The position numbers and the translations under genes were made by a program. From positions 1-64,000 of the forward strand of contig JAICYB010000010.1 of NCBI GenBank assembly GCA_025934435.1: DNA of 64,000 bases, written 5' to 3'. Source of the DNA: Actinomycetes bacterium. Its GTDB lineage: Bacteria; Actinomycetota; JAICYB01. The notes under the pieces are model-generated. The model searched no databases, was not told where the DNA came from, and saw only the letters and a program-made list of their open reading frames with translations. This document shows positions 63,525-64,000 of this stretch, one piece after another (positions within the stretch are counted from its first letter, which is position 1; each line of letters opens with the position of its first letter).

Positions 63525-64000
63525 GCTCGCACAGACCGTCCGAGCCGATGTTCGCCGCGTGGTTCTGGATGTTGTACACGTGTTCACTCGCGACGATCCA
63601 GGCGATCTCGCAGATCTCGCGCTCGCTGTAGAACCGCGCGAGCCGCTCGAACGTTTCGGGCTCGACGTGCTTCGTCCGCGTGAGCTCGACGGCGTAGTCG
63701 AGCGCGGCGCGTTCGCCCTCCGTGAACAGCGGGCTCGTCTCGTATTCGGGCAAAGCGTCGAACTTCGCCAGGTTCTCCGGCGCCTTGTTCAGGACGAACC
63801 ACCGCTGCGAGTCCATGCAGAACAGGCACGCGTTCGTCCGTGACACGATCTCCCGGATGAACTGCGCGGTCGCCTGAGGCAGCTCCAGCTTCTTGTCGAG
63901 CCGCGAGATCTTGAAGTTCCACGACAGAAAGGCGAACGGCATGCGTGCCGAGCCGACCTTGAGCGGCGTCGGCACCTTGCCGAGCATCCGCCGCGTCAAC
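63487..64000 (-). CDS. Carboxymuconolactone decarboxylase/AhpD-family protein, 5' end truncated by window
   Basis: About 170 residues of an AhpD-like alpha-helical protein are present. The redox-type motif is TNACLFCMDSQRW (a CxxC), with ALDYAVELTRTKHVEPETFERLARFYSEREICEIAWIVASEHVYN matching the CMD fold. The gene probably begins beyond 64000; a TTG at the edge and an ATG a few codons in are possible but unconvincing starts. It may be a peroxidase-associated or uncharacterised oxidoreductase. Confidence 0.8.
   Translation of the reverse strand, partial: LTRRMLGKVPTPLKVGSARMPFAFLSWNFKISRLDKKLELPQATAQFIREIVSRTNACLFCMDSQRWFVLNKAPENLAKFDALPEYETSPLFTEGERAALDYAVELTRTKHVEPETFERLARFYSEREICEIAWIVASEHVYNIQNHAANIGSDGLCELSSRERSSTLRA

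Overview
The window is a dense, high-GC bacterial chromosome segment that most resembles a member of the Actinomycetota, probably a deep-branching or uncultured lineage. The evidence is gene content: UPF0182 next to a Lon-like PDZ protease, a DUF2342 metalloprotease, a mycosin-like subtilase, a CitA-type citrate synthase, HemQ, and a DUF222-HNH gene behind a CGAAC-N4-GTTCG SOS box. An initiator tRNA of actinobacterial type and many probable leaderless promoters agree with this. I cannot name a genus. There is no prophage, insertion sequence, integrase, CRISPR array or rRNA.

Region 1 (1-9.8 kb) holds a suf iron-sulfur assembly regulon split in two: sufD-Rieske-sufC-sufS and, about 3 kb away, sufB, which carries a 381-residue LAGLIDADG intein. 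Both halves are preceded by the same 24-bp imperfect palindrome over a TAGGAT -10 element. A MarR/MFS efflux cassette with its own tandem operators, and a small membrane protein gene, separate the halves. A sirtuin is divergent from sufB. Region 2 (9.8-14.9 kb) is glycan-related: a GT-C-like membrane protein, a FAD amine-oxidase-fold enzyme and two methyltransferases, ended by initiator tRNA-Met and a terminator.

Region 3 (15-29.1 kb) is the most unusual part. It is an uninterrupted block of large secreted repeat proteins: a 14-repeat (double 7-blade) propeller, a modular M6-type metalloprotease with PPC and Calx-beta-like modules, a right-handed beta-helix protein, a TPR lipoprotein and three tandem collagen-like proteins with one shared two-cysteine head domain. 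Region 4 (29.2-36 kb) has polysaccharide assembly genes (a large GT-C-like protein, GT2, DUF2304, a flippase), a dehydrogenase and a second beta-helix protein.

Region 5 (36-49 kb) contains a second MarR-MFS pair, HemQ, a K+-independent membrane pyrophosphatase, and a tightly overlapping operon of Lon-like PDZ protease, histidine kinase, UPF0182 and nitroreductase. This is followed by a proline-rich membrane protein and a membrane-anchored subtilase. Region 6 (49-64 kb) is mainly metabolic and repair: aldo-keto reductase with a CBS-citrate synthase fusion, a fused AhbA-AhbB-like siroheme decarboxylase homologue, epimerase, DUF2342 protease with an N-extended thioredoxin, PolX, a sugar-lactone oxidase preceded by an internally deleted acyl-CoA dehydrogenase, an acyl-CoA synthetase, the SOS-box DUF222-HNH gene, isochorismatase and VOC genes, and a partial CMD-family gene.

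No gene-free stretch exceeds 300 bases. The longest gap (about 200 bases, 40692-40894) holds the pyrophosphatase promoter and leader hairpin. Function calls come from reading motifs by eye; no database search was run.
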